Assembly: GCF_011390835.1 (NCBI RefSeq)
Contig: NZ_JAABRQ010000001.1
Span: 344,348 to 408,347, forward strand
Length of the DNA: 64,000 nucleotides
Origin: Hydrogenophaga sp.
GTDB taxonomy: Bacteria > Pseudomonadota > Gammaproteobacteria > Burkholderiales > Burkholderiaceae_C
Direction: 5' to 3'
Both the position numbers and the translations under genes were made by a program. Below the pieces are notes generated by a model that was given only the letters and a program-made list of their open reading frames with translations, was not told the DNA's origin and searched no databases. Below, piece by piece: positions 61,638-64,000 of this stretch. Position 1 is the stretch's first letter; each line of letters begins with the position of its first letter.

Positions 61638-62618
61638 ATGCGCAAACCTCACCAGCCGACGCAAGAGACCTCGATAGACCACGTCGGCGACCAGATGGTG
61701 CTGGCGCAACCTGGCGAGACGGCAGTGGTTGTTCGCACCCGAATCCGCTCGCTTCATCGCCCGAACTGGGACCTGCTGTGCGTCGTCGACAACCAAGGGC
61801 GCCTGCTCGGCACGCTGACTGCCACGGAACTGCTGTCGCTGCCGGATGAAGCCCAGGTCGGCGCGGCCGCCCTGCGACGTGTCGGCCCACGAATTCCAAC
61901 CGGCACTGACCAAGAGGTCATGGCCTCGACGGCGCTTCGCCATGGCGCCGCCGCCGTGCCGGTGGTCGATCCGGCCGGCCGGCCGGTGGGCGTGGTTGGC
62001 TCCACGGAGCTTATGGCCATCCTGCGACGCGAACATGTTGAAGACCTGCACCGCCTGGCCGGCATCTCGCGCGAGACCGACCACGCGCGCCAGGCCATCG
62101 AGGAACCACCTCTGCGACGCATGCGTCACCGTCTGCCCTGGCTGATCGTCGGGCTGGGCGGCAGCATGGTCGCCACCTTCATCGTCGCGCGTTTCGAGTC
62201 GGCGCTGGCGGCCAAGCCGGCACTGGCATTCTTTGTGCCGGGCCTGGTGTATCTGGCCGACGCCATCGGGACCCAGAGCGAAGCGATTGCCGTGCGTGGG
62301 CTGTCGCTCAGCCATGTCGGCATGGCCAAGCTGATCGGCCGCGAACTGCGCACCGGGTTGCTGATCGGCCTGGTGCTCGCACTGCTGGCCTTTCCGATGG
62401 TGTGGCTGGCGTTTGGCGAGCTGCGGCTGGCTGCGGCGGTAACGATCGCGCTGGCAGGGGCCAGCACACTGGCATCGTTGCTGGGGATTCTGCTGCCCTG
62501 GCTGCTGGCCAGGCTCGGCTCGGATCCGGCCTACGGCAGCGGCCCGCTGGCGACGATCGTACAGGATGTCCTGAGCCTGCTGATCTACTTCGCGGCCGTG
62601 TCAATGATCGTGCTCTGA
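61638..62618 (+). CDS. MgtE-like divalent cation transporter without N-terminal domain
   Basis: A 326-residue protein. Two CBS motifs span residues about 5-135 (VVVRTRIRSLHRPNWDLLCV, then AAAVPVVDPAGRPVGVVGST), followed by an MgtE membrane domain of five segments with LGGSMVATFIV, FFVPGLVYLADAIGTQSEAI and TIVQDVLSLLIYFAAVSMIV. The cytoplasmic MgtE N-domain of the classical Mg2+ channel is missing. It is divergent from the P-type ATPase operon and likely balances the same cation. A TTG 15 codons upstream is a possible alternative start. Confidence 0.88.
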   Translation: MRKPHQPTQETSIDHVGDQMVLAQPGETAVVVRTRIRSLHRPNWDLLCVVDNQGRLLGTLTATELLSLPDEAQVGAAALRRVGPRIPTGTDQEVMASTALRHGAAAVPVVDPAGRPVGVVGSTELMAILRREHVEDLHRLAGISRETDHARQAIEEPPLRRMRHRLPWLIVGLGGSMVATFIVARFESALAAKPALAFFVPGLVYLADAIGTQSEAIAVRGLSLSHVGMAKLIGRELRTGLLIGLVLALLAFPMVWLAFGELRLAAAVTIALAGASTLASLLGILLPWLLARLGSDPAYGSGPLATIVQDVLSLLIYFAAVSMIVL

Positions 62619-63570
62619 GTTCAGGTGCGGATTCGCGCGCTTGTGTCCTCGGCAGTTTGGAACAGACCTTCGGCCTGCGCCAATTGGCGCGTGGAGCTCG
62701 TCGTGAACGACTCTCCTGACCGACTGCAGCGACCCCAAAGCCATAGCCTGCAAGTTGATGCGGCTCGCCGTGTTTGATTCCGGCGCCGCGATTTCGCTTG
62801 CGCGTGACCGCAGTCACACCGGGCAGCCTTTTCGACGCACTTGCGGCAGGTTGCCGCGTCCGTTTGCTGGTCTAGGCGCACCAGACTACTTCGGTTGTCC
62901 GAGAGTGCAAGGTGCTGGACTGAGAGCGCGAAACTGGTGCGGTTTGCCTGTGCGTGCAGCTCGACGCAGGCGTGACGGGCGTGTAGCGTCCCACTGAGTC
63001 AGCTGCCGATATGGCCAATACGCTGCAAATCGTCGCCCAGTCGCGAACTCCCAGATCACCGCACGGCGCGATGGCACCGTGCATCTGGCGATGTCGCCAC
63101 TGGAGACTGCGCCACAGTTGGGTGCATGGTTTCGAAGCACGACCAGGCTGGTCAGTGTTGAGTGGCCGGTGACGGAAATGCAGCGGTCGTTCGACCTTTG
63201 CATCCTTGAACGACAGGTGACCGCGGCTGCCGACATTCCGGCGTGCAATGTCACCGGCAGCAACCAGCCTGCGGCCTTTCGTGCAAACAAGCTCACTGAC
63301 CGTTGCGTTTTGGAAGCTGCCGTCCGAGGCACCTGTCAGCAGTACCATGGACCCAACCCGCAGAAGGAAAGCCCCGGCTTCCGGGTTCTACCGTCTGACG
63401 GCAGTTGAGGAGAATGAGAGCCGCAGTAGAAAGCGTTACGGGAGCTCCCCGTGAGACATGAAGATTTTCCCCTCATCAGCCCCACGGTGGGCTACCGTCC
63501 ACATTTCGTCGAGCATCCGGAAAGGCAGCCAGCCCCTACAGTCCGGTCGGGGTGACACCATTAAGGACTA
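62619..63570. other. decayed intergenic region with repeat remnants
   Basis: About 950 nt without recognised genes. Several short open frames show no domain. It contains the right copy of a degenerate repeat (63182-63269) and runs up to the end of an insertion sequence. Confidence 0.5.
63182..63269 (-). repeat. degenerate intergenic repeat, right copy
   Basis: On the minus strand the blocks GGCTGGTTGCTG and AACGACCGCT occur in the same order and spacing as in the copy at 53970-54058. The two copies therefore flank the DUF2934-MgtE module in inverted orientation. Confidence 0.55.
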
Positions 63571-64000
63571 GGGCCTGTTAACACAATCGAAGACCATCGG
63601 CGACGAGCACGAAGCTGATGAAGCCCAGGAACATCAGGTCGAGTTTCTCGAACCGCGAGAAGATGCGGCGATAGCCCTTGAGTCGACGGAACAAGCGCTC
63701 GACCTCGTTGCGACGCTTGTACATCTCGCGGTCGTATTCCCAAGGCTCAATGCGCGTCTTCATTGGTGGCACCACCGGAACGAAACCCAGATCCAGTGCC
63801 AGCTGCCGCGTCTCGTTGCCTTCGTAGGCACGGTCCATCAACAAATGCACCGGCCTGCTGGTCGGCCCAAGACTGCTGAGCAGGCGGCGGCCTTCAGGCG
63901 CGTCGTGCGCTTGTCCAGGCGATAGGCAGAACGTCACGGCCGTTCGAGCATCCGCGGCAACCATATGAATCTTGGTGTTCCATCCACCGCGGGACTTGCC
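63571..64000 (-). mobile_element. IS5-family insertion sequence (partial, extends beyond window)
   Basis: The inside end of an insertion sequence. GGGCCTGTTAACAC at 63571-63584 is the likely terminal inverted repeat, preceded by CTA as a possible short target-site duplication. The transposase gene runs through to the window edge, so the other end is not visible. Confidence 0.8.
63578..64000 (-). CDS. IS5-family transposase, C-terminal part
   Basis: The 3' portion of a DDE transposase of the IS5 family. It shows GKSRGGWNTKIH at the window edge, the second catalytic aspartate in HLLMDRAYEGNETR and the catalytic glutamate in the exact Y-2-R-3-E-6-K signature YKRRNEVERLFRRLK. The protein ends LVADGLRLC, with the stop inside the terminal inverted repeat. 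The N-terminal part lies outside the window. Confidence 0.9.
   Translation of the reverse strand, partial: GKSRGGWNTKIHMVAADARTAVTFCLSPGQAHDAPEGRRLLSSLGPTSRPVHLLMDRAYEGNETRQLALDLGFVPVVPPMKTRIEPWEYDREMYKRRNEVERLFRRLKGYRRIFSRFEKLDLMFLGFISFVLVADGLRLC

Overview
The window comes from a high-GC betaproteobacterium of the order Burkholderiales, most likely the family Comamonadaceae (Hydrogenophaga- or Acidovorax-like). This is inferred from the protein families, the GC-rich codon use, the type A RNase P RNA, and a dispersed GC-rich repeat built on a CCCCC/GGGGG hairpin, of a kind I associate with that family. No rRNA, tRNA or CRISPR array was recognised.

Layout. (1) 1-1465: the end of a housekeeping block on the minus strand (DUF484 protein, dapF). 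(2) 1580-6383: a complete C4 sugar-acid operon (ltnD-otnK-otnC-otnI-denD) for L-threonate and D-erythronate. (3) 6469-18836: mixed housekeeping genes: a NUDIX/metallo-beta-lactamase fusion, rnpB on the minus strand, a COG2509 flavoprotein, a glycine-zipper envelope protein, htpX, a tightly overlapping pyrC-NYN-DUF3025 operon, a LysR regulator facing a small monooxygenase-fold protein, an Atm1-type ABC exporter and a YciA-type thioesterase. (4) 18978-41580: an acyclic-terpenoid (atu-like) catabolic region. An AtuA family protein split into two genes plus a crotonase run leftward. A LivHMGF/SBP importer with an acyl-CoA ligase runs rightward. A TetR-SDR-carboxyltransferase-acyl-CoA dehydrogenase-hydratase-biotin carboxylase-acyl-CoA dehydrogenase-thioesterase operon runs leftward. 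Together these could import a branched carboxylic acid, activate it to a CoA ester, dehydrogenate it, carboxylate the beta-methyl branch and hydrate it. (5) 41618-43979: an RNase II-family enzyme and a YebC-family regulator. (6) 44160-52739: an ion-transport and stress operon (P2-type ATPase, Kef-type antiporter, UspA, SLC13 permease, Na/Pi cotransporter). (7) 52740-55621: a decayed stretch with an acetyltransferase, a parA fragment and degenerate repeats. (8) 55622-62618: a second cation module. An active P-type ATPase is followed, with 4-nt overlaps, by a P-type ATPase homologue that has lost its catalytic motifs and by a small membrane protein; a short MgtE-like protein is divergent. (9) 62619-64000: degenerate repeat sequence and the end of an IS5-family insertion sequence.

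The most unusual features are the paired active and inactive P-type ATPases, and an 84-bp in-frame copy of the dispersed repeat inside the biotin carboxylase gene. Relatives of that repeat sit in the junctions of the neighbouring liv operon.
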